Shown here one piece after another: positions 33,785-45,464 of a stretch of DNA of 64,000 nucleotides. Position 1 is the first letter of the stretch; the number at the start of each line of letters is the position of its first letter. This DNA is from Chrysoperla carnea (lineage: Eukaryota; Arthropoda; Insecta; Neuroptera; Chrysopidae), in contig NC_058341.1 in the NCBI RefSeq assembly GCF_905475395.1, positions 73,653,597-73,717,596 on the forward strand. The letters run 5' to 3'. The translations under genes were made by a program, and so were the position numbers. The notes beneath the pieces were generated by a model. The model ran no database searches. It worked only from the letters and a program-made list of their open reading frames with translations, and had not been told where the DNA came from.

Positions 33785-35330
33785 CACATTTTTGCGTTCT
33801 AGATATACATAAAGCTTATTTGAACATAATGTTGGATGAAGAAATTTACATAAGTACACATCGTGCTACTTTTTCGGTTGAACGATTATTTTTTGGGTTA
33901 TCAACTGCACCAAGTCTATTTCATGCAGTTTTCGATCCAATTCTAAGCGGATTACCCGGTCGTGCTGCATATTTTGATGACATAGTCATTTTTGGTAAAA
34001 TAAAAACGAATGCGAACAAAATTTGATAACATGTCTAGGTCGATTACAAAAATACAACATTACACTTAATGCAAGTAAATGCAAATTCTTTGAAAGAAAA
34101 ATAAAATATTTAGGGCATATTATATCAGAAAATGGGTTGGAGAAAAATCCACAGAAAAAAAAGCTATTATTGAAATGCCTGCACCGAAAAATTTACCAGT
34201 GTTACGTTCATTTCTCGGAATGGTACAATTTTACAGTCAATTTATTCCGGATACAGCTACATTACTACAACCTCTAGATCGCTTACTTCAAAAAGATGTT
34301 AAATTTACATGGTCAAAAATGTGCGAAAATGAATTTCAACAATTAAAGAAAGAATTGTCAAGCGATAAAGTACTTATTACATTCAACCCTAACTTGCCTG
34401 TAATCTTGGAAACGGATGCGAGTCCATATGGATAAGCGGTTGTGATGTTACATAAAATTAATGGTCAAATGCGACAAATAGGATTCATATCACGAACGTT
34501 ATCCATAGCAGAGCAGAAATACAGTCACCTAGATAAGGAAGCTACAGCTATATACTGGGCTACAAAAAAGTTATTTCAATACTTATACGGATGTGAATTT
34601 ACGTTTATTACGGATAGTAAACCATTACAACAGTTTAAGTACAAAATTATATATCGCGCAGGGAAACTAAATACGATTGCAGATTGTTTCTCGCGGCTAC
34701 CATTAACCAAAACGGAACATAACAAAATCGACGAAATTTTTACTATTTGCGATTATACAGTTAATACATTAAACTTAGCCAAACAAACAGTTACAAGGAT
34801 CTACAAGTCGAAACCTCAAAAGACCAAGATTTACAAAAGCTCATTAGAGAAATACAATTGCCAAATAGTGACAAAGTCGAATACTCGCTGCATCAAGGTA
34901 TTATAATGCGAGGTCAGAGAGTTGTGATTCCGCGCACACTACAGACATACGTATTAAACCAATTACATGGTACCCATTCAGGAATTGTTAAAATAAAACC
35001 ATGGCCAGATCGATCGTTTACTGGAAAAACATTGATCAAGATATTGAAAACGTTGCACGATCATGTAAGGCATGTGCAAGTATACAAAGTAATGCCTCGA
35101 AAGTACCAGTACATCCATGGGAACGTCCTACTGGAGTATGGCAGCGTATACATATTGACTACGCAGGTCCGATCGACGGTAAACAGTTTTTGATTGTCAT
35201 TGATGCATATTCAAAGTGGTTAGAAGTAGAAATCTTTACGAATCCCCCTACTACGGTAACATTAATTGAAACTTAAAAAAAAAATTTTTGCCAGACAGAG
35301 TTTTCCTTAGTGTGGTAAGATTAGATTTAT
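33785..35330 (+). pseudogene. Gypsy pol fragment: RT, RNase H, start of integrase
   Basis: Opens mid-RT (FCVLDIHKAYLNI), with LFFGLSTAPSLFH and AYFDDIVIFGK as motifs B and C. After frameshifts near 34020 and 34170 the RT connection continues (LRSFLGMVQFYSQF). RNase H has VILETDASPYG with a TAA just after, and FITDSKPLQQ. The integrase zinc finger (HGTHSGIVK ... CKACASIQ) and the start of the core (IHIDYAGP, IDAYSKW) are readable, then the frame ends at 35276. It is truncated at both ends; a typical old Gypsy copy. Confidence 0.85.
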
Positions 35331-35555
35331 AAGATTTTAGGGTTCAATATTATAAGAGAATTATGCAATAAGTTTTTCATGTTTATATAATTGAATTTTA
35401 TATATATTTTATATAGTATATTTTATGTTTTTTAAGTTAAGGCGGGGAGACTGTCTGACTGACTGACGTATTGTACTTAATATTATACACACTCTGTATT
35501 ATTATACACATGATTTACATCAATTATCCCAATTCCTCCCATATCATACACAACA

Positions 35556-37145
35556 GTGAGAGTAATACTATCGTCAGTAAATCAAACAGTAGCTAAGACT
35601 TATGGAGTTAGATAAATCAAAAGTTAGGTAAAAATGTAAGTGCTAATAATGTTATTGATTGTCTAATTATGAAAGATGTTAGGGTTACTCCACCCACACA
35701 AATACCTGACACTTTTGTTGACTTCTTTAGTAATGTTGTTGATGAAAACAAAATTGAAAATATTATAAAAAATTTCAAAAAAAAGCGGAAGGTGTTGATG
35801 GAATTAACACCAAAGTTCTAAAAATAATTAGTAAGTTTATTAGCAAATCGTTAGAATTCATCTTCAATAAGTGCATGATTAGTGGTATATGGCCTGATGC
35901 TTTGAAATGTGCAGAAATCATACCAATCTATAAAGCTGGTGATAAGCATAAAACTACTAACTATCGTCCAATTTCTCTAATTTCTAACATAGCCAAAAAA
36001 TTATACATGTACGAATCTATAACGGGCTGTAATATTATTGCTGATATAATCAATATGGATTTTTAAAGAACAAAGGCACCAAGGATGCTGTTGAAGCCAT
36101 CACTGATTTTATTTATACAAATCTAGACATAAAAAAACCAACAGTAGAAGGTTTTTTGGATTTAGCGAAAGCTTTTGACACAGTAGATCACGTCCTTTTC
36201 TTAAATAAATTGTATAAATAAATATGGAATCAGAGGTGTTGCTATTGATCTAATTCGTAATTATCTCACTAATAGGTATCAAGTAGTTAAACTTATAGGA
36301 GTAAAGAGCAAGTCACGCAAAGTTCAAATTGACGTGCCACAAGGCACAATATTGGGATCGCTGCTTTTCATTTTATACATGAATGATATTTTTCAATGAT
36401 AATGAAAAATGATAATAAGAACTTCCTGAAAATTGCTTGGCTGCCTATGCTGATTACTCCAATAGTCAGATCAAAAAAGTAGTTTCATAATGCAATTTAC
36501 TGCAGCAACTTGATAAAATTGAGAAAAGGATGTGTAATAACTATTTAACTTTAAATGTAGATAAAACAAATTACATAACTTTTGGTTCATATAAAGATAG
36601 CATACCAGATAATTTTGCGCTGAAGATTTATGATAAGATTATTAATAGGACAGTTGTAAGTGTATTTGGGTATAACTTTTGATTTTCATATGAGATGAGA
36701 TAAGTATGTCAAAGATGTTATAAGAAAAACCAGATATTTCATGTTTATTTTCTTTAAATTAAAAAATGCAATTAATAAAAAAGCATTAAAGACGAGTCAC
36801 TATGCATTAAAAGAGAGCATTGTAAACTATGGCATTACTGCCTGGGGGGGGGGGGTCGTTATAAGAATGTTGCGAATGTATATACTAGCTAAAATTCAAA
36901 ATAAATTAATGATAAATTTTTATTATTCTTATTGTAAAGACTAATATAACAATTATAAGGGTAAAGTCATCCAATTATCAGGATAAAGAAAAATATTTCA
37001 CAAAAAAAAAACAAAATATATAGCAATTAAGTATTATAATCAATTACCACAGTTAAAGTCTTTAAATATAAAAAATAAAATGAATAAAGAGAAAATTCAA
37101 AATAATAAAGTGGATCGCAACGATTGATAACTAAAACACGCTTAC
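35556..37145 (+). pseudogene. LINE-3 reverse transcriptase and 3' end
   Basis: After the insertion the RT begins with NVSANNVIDCLIM and VDFFSNVVDENK. Then in shifting frames come EFIFNKCMISGIWPDALKCA and YRPISLISNIAKK, followed by DLAKAFDTVDH (motif A), VPQGTILGSLLF (motif B) and a damaged motif C (YADYSN in place of YADDT). LTLNVDKTNYITFGS and the C-terminal NYGITAWGG complete it. A G8 run at about 36845 causes a frame problem. The protein ends near 36940, with AT-rich 3' sequence to about 37145. Jockey/CR1-like; inactive because motif C has lost an Asp and frames are broken. Confidence 0.8.
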
Positions 37146-37184
37146 TTTTGAATTTTTGCGTTAATTTTAGCACTGTAATTATAT

Positions 37185-37590
37185 ATAACTAGCTGTACTC
37201 TTTCACGCTTCGCTTTGGCACATTATGGTTGCATGGAAATAGATGAGAAGTTTAACAGCTTGTAAATTTTATAAAATTTTACAACTTCCCGATAAAAGAG
37301 TTCATATTGTTCATCCCCACTTTCATTCCACTCCCATATCCTATTCCGTCGGGGGTTATAGTAATGGAGGTAATGTACACGTCATGCTCTTTTATTCGAT
37401 GCCTTACTTGGGTATATTTGAAAATAATTAATTGTTCATCCCCACTTACGCCGTGGTTAAAAATAGATAAAAACCATCCTCTAAGCGGGTTGTATATCGT
37501 GTAAAAATTTGAGCTGAATCGATGCAGAACTTTTTGGGTTTTTGAAGCGTACACAACAAACATAGCATTTATATATATATATATATTTTA
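37185..37590 (+). repeat. Dispersed short repeat with TATATA tail
   Basis: Begins CTAGCTGTACTCTTTCACGC, has two CATCCCCACTT motifs (about 37310 and 37437), and ends TTATATATATATATAT at about 37586. This matches the style of common insect interspersed repeats starting TAGCTGT...CGCTTCGC and finishing in a TA-rich microsatellite. No coding function; the antisense 94-codon frame here has no support. Confidence 0.5.
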
Positions 37591-37799
37591 CTTGTTGTAT
37601 AGATATAAGTTTTCCTGTTATAATAATTAATTAGAATTTTTTTTTCTTCCAGGCATATGTACAGGTGTTATTGTAACAGATCTAATTGTAACAGATCTAT
37701 AGGTACATATTTTGTATATACTTATCCTGGTTAATAATAAATAAATAAATAATAAATACTTCGAGCAACGAAATAACAACAAATTCAAAAATTTATTAA

Positions 37800-38282
37800 T
37801 TGAATTTGTCTTGTATTTAACATGATGGTGAAGCTACTAGCTTAACGTTAACCTGGTCCTACCGTCTTAAGTTTTGGTCGTATTCTGCTAAACGGGTTGA
37901 ACAACATAATCGGGAATAAACCATCTAATTAACACATAAATAGCACAAAATTATCATACATTTTGCTGTTTTGTGCTGGCATTACGATTTGGAGGCATTA
38001 CAAAATTGAGAATAGAGCAACTAAATAGCACATAAATAGCACTAAATTTTTTGGGTAGAACGAATTTGGTTTGTGATGGTAAGGGTTGGGGACTAGGGTG
38101 ACATGGGTTAATTTATGTGCATCAGAAGTTACCATATGCGTTTAACTTTAGAAATCGCAATATTTATAAATTGTGTGACAGTAATGATAAAGATATTTTT
38201 ATTATTGCGAGTGTACATTTTCTTTTGATGATAGCAATGTATCAATGAAAATAGATATTAAATTTGAAATTAAATCTGAAGG
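37800..38282. other. AT-rich leader of family-1 copy B
   Basis: No gene. An AACACATAAATAGCAC motif occurs twice (about 37930 and 38015). An imperfect duplication of AAAATAGATATTAAAT lies immediately before 38283. Confidence 0.35.
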
Positions 38283-39404
38283 ATGAAAATAGATATTAAA
38301 TCATTAGATACTAAACAAGTTTATCATTCAAAGAAAAGGCATGTATCTGGTGAGCTGAGAAATGAATATGGGAAGGCTATGGAGTTTATGAAAACTGAAG
38401 TTTTCAATAGGAAGCTGGTTGAAAAATTTCATGAATATGGTCAACAGATAACTTCTTATAATCCATCAGTAAGTATTCTAAACCAAATACGCCATGAAGC
38501 AAAAAAAAAACGTCTTGGTATAGAGGAAGACTTGTGGTATGCTCTTAGAAATTTAACAAGGAATAATGTTGAGCTCAATCCAGTCATTAAGCAAATTGGT
38601 TTTGATAAATTTTTTGTGATGTATTGGACACCTGAACAAACATGTTTATAATGATCTTTTGAATTTAAATCCTATTGTAATCAATAGATGCAATAGGGAG
38701 CATCATTCGAAAATTACGTCTGAGGAAAATCATTATTGTGGCCCAGTATTTTTGTATCAAATCGTAACATATATTGGTTTCCTAATAGTCCCGGTTTGCC
38801 AAATGTTGTCCGAACGATGCGACACAAAAATAATTGAGTTTTGGATAACTGAATGCGATTTCTTCTAAGGCGAAGAAACCTTTAGAAGTTGTAAGTGATA
38901 TGTTTAAAGCCTTACAAAATGCTATATGTTTGGCTACTAATCATATCAGTTACAAAGAATATTTATAGTGATGTTACCAGATTTTAAGCGGTAAATTCGT
39001 AAATTTAAGTACACCATATTTACGTATAGATATTGCACATCTCATTCATTGGGTATCCAGACTCAAATGTTTTATCAATAAAAACTTCCCGATCAAAGAT
39101 TTTTATTTTAGAGCCATTGGCTTTATGAGCAATTTAGAAGTTTTTAAAGATATCGAAAAAACAATGAAAGCTCTAATACATATAAGCCAAAATAAAATAG
39201 GTTGTAAGGATGATATCAAATGGATGTTTAAAAAAATTTCAATTTGACGATGCAACTATCAATTATAATGAAGTGGAAATTATGAATGCATGTAATCATA
39301 AAAATAATTGTGAAAATCATTTAACATGTCACGAAAATGAGATAAATGTTGATGTACCTGATGAAAAACATTTATCTCGTTGCCATGACATGATAAATGT
39401 TGAT
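38283..39404 (+). pseudogene. Family-1 copy B, transposase-like core
   Basis: The first frame (to 38651) has HVSGELRNEYGKAMEF and an IKQIGFDKFFVMYWTPEQ segment that aligns with HNIGLNP...NYWSNFQ of copy A. In other frames follow an IDAIGSIIRKLRLRK segment (compare ATGSI in copy A), PVCQMLSERCDTKIIEFWI, a PLEVVSDMFKALQNAIC segment, PYLRIDIAHLIHWVSRLKCF and FPIKDFYFRAIGFM. VVSD and RIDIAH are the conserved Asp-containing motifs of MULE-like transposase-derived proteins as I know them. Several frameshifts and stops. The protein continues in frame beyond a LINE inserted at 39405. Confidence 0.65.
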
Positions 39405-39570
39405 AAAATAAAAATAAAAATCATCCAGACAGCAATCGTATGAAATTAGCGTCAATAATATAGTGTCAATTCAGTGAAACTATAAAAATTTATAAAATTT
39501 TATCAAAATAAACTGTTACTAACATCCGACTTAATAATCATAACAAAAACAAACAACATAATCAACAATT

Positions 39571-40259
39571 ATGGACACAATGGATAAAAAATTAGACAAT
39601 ATTTATTCAGCGTTAATGAAGGAACTATAAGATATAAAATCTTTATGTAATAATATTCAAGAAAAAAAAGAATGTCCGGAGAAAAAAAGTAAACGATCAA
39701 CATCAGAAATATTAATTCTAAAAAAATAAATTAATAAACAAAACTTAATAATTCACGGTGTGACAGAAGGCGAAAGGGAATCAAATTTAGAAAAAAAAAT
39801 TATACACCTCTTCAATCAAAATTTGGGACTGAACATAACACCAAACGACATTGGACAGGTTTACAGACTAGGAAAACCTGGATTAAATAAACCAGTAAAA
39901 GTATGCCTGTCAAACTATAAAACCAAAATAGAAATTCTCAATCAAAAAACCAAATTAAAAGATAGCAGTATTTACATAAATGACGATATCCCTAAAGAAC
40001 TAAGAATTCAATACAGTATTCAACGTCAAGAAAAAAACAACAATGAATGATAAAAAAGGAAAAAAGGATTCCTCGAAAAAATAAGCTAAGAACCAAAAAA
40101 AAAAAAAATCAACCCGCAAGCCAACTCCTCAAGCACAAAAAACTCAGATCAATTCACAACAAAACCCTTCTCAATGTTATAACTCAAGCAAAGATACAAC
40201 AATATGAAAGGGATAAAGTGAACCGGACCACTGGATTTTATTTTGGAATTGCCTTGGAT
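39571..40259 (+). pseudogene. LINE-4 ORF1-like protein
   Basis: ATG at 39571 (MDTMDKKLDNIYSALMKEL) with a stop soon after. Beyond a second stop near 39727 comes NLIIHGVTEGERESNLEKKI, VYRLGKPGLNKPVKVCL and an IYINDDIPKELR motif, the RNA-recognition-like core of LINE ORF1 proteins of the L1/transposase-22 type. The Lys-rich tail is frameshifted near 40050. Nucleic-acid binding is inferred from family. Confidence 0.7.
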
Positions 40260-43200
40260 TAAAAAATTTACTAGAATTAGACTCGGAACAGCAATAAGAA
40301 GTTAATAAGTAGGATATCCTTTTAATTAACGAAACATGGATTTGGAAAGATTATGTGAATGACATGAACTTTTTAATGAATTATAAATGTCACCATGTAA
40401 AAGCAGTTAAGGAGAAATCATTAGGGCGGGCAAGTGGGGAAATACTTGTATTTACAAAAAAAATTTTGAATATCGAAATAGTTGATAAATCCAGCTTATG
40501 GATTGTCATAAAATTTAATAATGGGGCTTAAATTGTGATTCTAATTTTTCTTTACTTAAACGCTAGCTATGATATATCGGTATATTTGAACATGCTAAAT
40601 GATACTATAACAGACACATCCACTTCAATAGGCCTAAGATGTTAATAGCTGGAGACTTTAACACAAGAATTGGCCTCCTGAACGATTTCTCTGATAAATA
40701 CGACTTAGAATTATTTCAATATACTTCTATTTCACCATCAAGAAATTCATTAGACGATACAATTGATAAACGAGCTCCACACCTTTTGAACTTCATAGAG
40801 GAGGCGGGTCTTATAGTTTTAAATGGTCGCACGGCAGGGGATACACCCGCTAAATTTACATACTGTGCTAGCAGAGGTAAAAGTACATAATCGACCTGGC
40901 GTGGGTTAACGAAAACCAAATAAACGATCTAATAGACTTTTATATCTCAGATTTAATTTTAACCTCAGGCCATTACCCTTGTGTAATAAAACTTAAAAAT
41001 TTTAACAAAAAATTCACCAAAAAAAAAAAAAAAAAACCAAAAAAAAAAAAACAAAAAAAACAAATTAGTACTCAGAATAACTTCAAATGGTGTAACTAAA
41101 TAAAATATATTTATGTAACTGAAATGAATAATCTGTCAAACGAGTCTAATAATAAACCTACCGCGGAAATAAGTGAATTCATAATAAATAACATTAAAAA
41201 GTAGGCATATCAGTAATTACCATAAACTCCAAAATCAAAGCTACCAATCCTTGGTTTACAGACAACCTTATATCGTTAAAAAATCAAGTAGTTATTGCCC
41301 ATAAAATATACAGGAAGGGATACAATGAGGAAAATCGTGTAAACATTATAAAAATAACAAAAGATTACAATTACCATTTAAAGCAGAATAAAAGACATTT
41401 CTTCGAAACAGCCCAAAAAACAATTGCAAATGTACGTAATAGTCAAGAGTTTTGGAAAGTCACAAACCGCTATCAAAAGCTTGGGAAGCTCGGATTGGGA
41501 AGCTTACTTCCAAGAACTTTACGGTATAGCATACGATAATGTTAATTTAACGTCGTTAATAAACAATAAACCCTTAGATGATTCATTTCTAAATAGCGAC
41601 ATCACAAGGACGGGAAAGCTGCCGGCCCTGACGGGATCTCAGCGGAATTTTTAAAAATTTTACCTGAAAAAAGTTGTAAATGGATTTTAGACGCTTTCAA
41701 TTCCGGCGTGTACGAAGGCTTAACTTCTCTAAACTGGTCCGAATCTCGGCTATGTTTATTATTCAAAAAAGGAGATCGCCGAGATCCTAATAATTATAGA
41801 GGAAACTCTCTATTAAATAACATTACAAAAATGTTCACTACAATCATCCGTAATCGTATACAAGAACGGATCGGTACACACCATATCTTAAATGAATATC
41901 AATTCGGCTTCAGAAAAGGGCGCGGGTGTCGCGATGCTATTTTCACACTCTCGAGTGCTATAAATATCAACATTCGTCCCACTAAGCATTCGACTCAGTA
42001 CAACCTTCTATGGCAGAAGCTATATAAAATAGGTATAAGCACTAAAATTATAAATACTATTAAATCGCTCAACAATAATGCCATTTTAAAAATTTTTTCA
42101 AACGGAAAATCTAGCAATAATATATAAATAAGACAAGGAGTACTCCAAGGAGACTTCCTATCACCTTTGTTGTTTATTCTATTCATTAATGACCTATATG
42201 ATTTTATGAATGAAAATAATATTCGAGGCATTAACATCAACGGTACGACCGAAAATTCCATTTCTAATGTATGCAGACGATCTAACACTTCTTGGGCATA
42301 GTAACGCAATTTGCAAAAAGCCCTTACCGTTTTAAATTCATATTGTAAACAAAACTGTTTGAAGATAAATACAGATAAAACCAAGATCATTGTTTTTAGA
42401 AAAGGTGGTCGAGTCAGTCATATGCCTCTATTCACAATTGAAAACCAAACGATAGAGATAATAAATGAATACAACTTTTTGGGTATAATATTTTCCTCTA
42501 CGGGTATCTTCAACAAAGCTGTTGAAAACAATATACGAAAATCCAGCATAGCAATTCATAGTACTAGGAATTTAATGGCCAAATCCAAGCTCCAGAGCTG
42601 GGATGCTAGAATAAAGTACTTTGATAGCATAGTCGCTTCAACTCTGCTATACGATGCCGAGACCTGGTGTCCGAGATATATGGAAGAACTAGAGAAAGCG
42701 CAAGGCTGTTTCTTTAAAACAGTGTACAACTGGCAATCTAATACGCCAAACTATATAATCAGAAGCGAAACCGGGAGAACTCACTTGGCCGTGCGCGCCT
42801 TGGAGCCAACTTTGAGTTGGCTGTTTAGTATAACGAAAATGAATAATAATCGCCTAGCAAAAATTTGCTACAATAGGCTAAAAGAATTAGATTCTTCCGA
42901 TAGCACAATGAGAAAATATAACTGGTTTGGTCAACTCAAAGCAACTTTGAATAGAATAAATAAGTCATACCTCCTAGAAGAGCAAAATAGCGAATTAATA
43001 AAAAAAACACAAGAAATAATTCTGAGGGATTACAAAAACTTGTGGCACACTAGAGATAAGCAAAGAATTCTAGAATCCAGTTTTAGCCCGTTATATCAAA
43101 ACATGATAACTAATGATTTAGTAGAGCCATACCTAAACTATAATATGAACTTTACAAAGATAAGACTAATTAGCCAATTGAGAACGGCAGGCATTTTAAC

Positions 43201-43440
43201 AATAAAAATCACCGCTAATAGCCTTACGCATAAATGCATCATCTTAACTTGTCCGATCTATAATTCCTTATGAAAACACTATTTAGAAAAATACTTAGTC
43301 TCAAACCTCAATTTAGAAAACAAAATGATTAATCTTCTGACAAACCCTACGACTAATAAACTAAATGACATATATTATTATGTGCGCAACGCAATAAAAA
43401 TGAGAAGCTTCATCCAGTTCGAATAACTAAAAAAGGAAAA
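40260..43440 (+). pseudogene. LINE-4 ORF2: endonuclease, reverse transcriptase, C-terminal region
   Basis: The endonuclease shows LLINETWIW (metal-binding Glu) near 40320 and MLIAGDFNTRIG at 40639. An A-rich tract at 40990-41060 disrupts the frame. RT has AAGPDGISAEFLK near 41620, FKKGDRRDPNNYRGNSLL, FGFRKGRGCRDAIF, then jumps from a RPTKH to a NLLWQKLYKIG motif. The block that should carry motif A (the first catalytic Asp) is missing without breaking the frame. Motif B (GVLQGDFLSPLLF) and motif C (YADDLTLLG, about 42266) remain. The 42311-43273 frame gives LKINTDKTKIIVFRKGG and a long thumb/C-terminal region. Inactive. Confidence 0.82.
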
Positions 43441-43799
43441 ATAAATGAATAACAAAAAAAATTATTCATCTACAAATTTAGAAATTTAAACAAATTAAAA
43501 AAGGAAAAATAAAAAAAATTATTCATGTATAAATTTCGAAATTTAAACAAATTACTTTACAAATTAACAAACAGGACTGTTCAATTATTTTCTTAAACTA
43601 AAAGTCTGTATACAATTTAGGCAATTTAATTAATGTGTAAAATAAATAAAACTAAACTTAGTATGTATTAAGGATACTACTAATATATTAATTATAAGAT
43701 TAGTGCTAAGCAACTTTGTAAAAGAAATCTGTAAGACCCCTGTAAAGCTTAATTGCAAAATACAGAAATATTATTATTATTATTATTATAAATGTTGAT

Positions 43800-45131
43800 G
43801 AACTAAAGAATTTGACTTCTACTAATGAAGATTTATCCAGTTATATAGAAGATCTTTTCAATCAAGAGCAAAGTGGAAACTCAAATGTTTCTATTAATTT
43901 GAACGACACAAATCCTTATTATTTACCTGATATTAACAAAAATCTAAAATTATTATTTAAAAAATTTCCGGCATGGACAAATTTTATGAGGAGGAATTAC
44001 AACTCCGAACATCTCGTAGCAACATTTTCACGTTCAGAAAATTATTTTAAACATATTAAAGATATCGTTTTAACAGATCGTCAACCATTAAGAGCTGATT
44101 CATTTATAGTTGAGCACACTAAAACTATAAAATCCAGAATGATAGAAGCAAGAAGTACTTAAAAAAATAAAAAAATAATTATAAACAAATTATATTATTG
44201 ATAAGAATAAAGGTCAGAATGTGCTCAATTATATTGAAAATAGGAAAAATCAGGTAATTGTTGACGAATCTGTTAAAATGAAATTCACTGCCAAAAAAGA
44301 CTTTATGCATGTAACTAATAATTATTTTGAAAGATCTAAATTCTTTTCTACTCCAAAAGATAACGATTCTGGCAATAAACCTAATCAAGACTCCAAACCA
44401 AGAAACCAACTACAACCAATCTAAATTCAGTTTAAGATTTAAAAAAATACGATTTTAGAGACATTTTACTTCATAAAAACTCAGAAAATAATTTTTCAAT
44501 CATACTCAGTGAAAAACCTGGTAACAAAAAACCCATTGGGCTAGGTTCTAGGACGGACCCATTTGCGATACACTTTTTATCTAATAAACAACCTGTACTG
44601 CATTCTTCATCGCAAACTATGGGTCCGCCGATAAAAAGAGGGAAGTTTGTCACTGTCACTGCGTGTCCAGGCGCGCAGATATTACATGGAAACGCTAATG
44701 ACAAAAATGAAAAAATTTACTAACAAAAAAAAAAAAAAAAAAAAAAAATTAAAAACGGCAGCACTTTACCCCCGTGTTAAATAAACAAACTTAAACTGTA
44801 CCTTATAAACACGTGCCCATTTGACAGTTTAACAGAAGTTATATCATTCACATACCTTAAATTTAAAAATTTTAAAGATTTCGTAAAACCTAAAATTAGC
44901 GAATCAGAATTAATTCTCAGCTTTAATTTTGTGTGCACGGCACGAATTCTAAATCCGGAAATAAATAACCACATTGACTGTCGAGACGACATTTCTAGGC
45001 TATTTGGGAGGCTTATGCTTAATCATGAGTCAATAAATGAAAAAACACCTTGCTCCGATTGCGGATTATTCCAAGTAAGGCGAATGTCTATATTAAATGT
45101 GAATGCCACATTAGTTTGGAACTATGGTTTC
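43800..45131 (+). pseudogene. Family-1 copy B, C-terminal core and cysteine-protease-like domain
   Basis: The frame resumes after LINE-4: LKNLTSTNEDLSSYIEDLF, then YYLPDINKNLKLLF, SRSENYFKHIK and PLRADSFIVEHT. These match ASVESDINIIKN and MRADLFIMKH of copy A. At about 44470-44700 a stretch faces the copy-A zinc-knuckle position. At about 44790 LYLINTCPFDSLTEVISF matches the cysteine box of copy A (NTCAFDSVLQLF). A Cys pair follows (CSDCGLFQVRRMSI), aligning with the degraded KWSKCNGERRKC of copy A. The frame is cut at 45131 by Gypsy-D and resumes at 47771. Role as in copy A: a presumed chimeric transposase/deubiquitinase-like protein; decayed. Confidence 0.62.
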
Positions 45132-45403
45132 TGTCATATGAGATGTATTAGCAAGATTAGTTAATTGTTTGACGACTACTGTTACATCTCATATTAAAAG
45201 TTTTTTTAAATAAACAGTTGTGGTACCCCTGATCATATATGAAACAATAACAAATACGAAATACGATATATAACACATGGTAACATAACCATACAGACAT
45301 ATTCATTGTATCCGGCAATCAAGCATGTACTGAAGAGGTCAATAATAAACGTGATTAAAGCTAGTATTTTCTTTTAACGATTTTCCTTAATTATCATACA
45401 ACA
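45132..45403 (+). repeat. Gypsy-D 5' LTR
   Basis: About 272 bp; starts TGTCATATGAGATG right after GTTTC, ends CATACAACA. Its match to the right LTR is clear from about 45150 onward and weaker over the first 20 bases. Confidence 0.82.
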
Positions 45404-45464
45404 TGGCACAGTCGTGTGGAAATTAATATTTTTCGAAAATATATAAAACGTTAGTGTTAACGGA

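Larger units (their letters stand above)
32133..35555 (+). mobile_element. Composite insertion: Gypsy remnant holding a hAT fragment
   Basis: LINE-3 sequence stops at 32132 and resumes at about 35556. Direct repeats of about 38 bp with shared GTATTGTACTTAATATTA and a CACACT core lie near each edge (about 32145 and 35468), consistent with LTR remnants. The right one is preceded by a purine tract (AAGGCGGGGAGA) and ends CACAACA. Inside are a hAT N-terminal gene fragment (32234-32763), non-coding DNA and a Gypsy pol (33785-35330). No clear target duplication is visible (CTAAG against GTGAG), so the exact boundaries are uncertain. Confidence 0.6.
39405..43787 (+). mobile_element. LINE-4, full-length non-LTR element with 12-bp duplication
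   Basis: Flanked by ATAAATGTTGAT at 39393-39404 and 43788-43799. The 3' end is a TTATTATTATTAT tract, as in I-clade elements, which end in TAA-type repeats. ORF1, endonuclease, RT and C-terminal region are all recognisable in order. Removing it lets the family-1 frame continue across the site. The insertion lies in the family-1 gene, giving relative age. Inactive (stops, frameshifts, RT deletion). Confidence 0.9.

Noticed and set aside
37279..37563. 94-codon antisense frame
   Set aside because: Lies wholly inside a dispersed repeat ending in a TA microsatellite.
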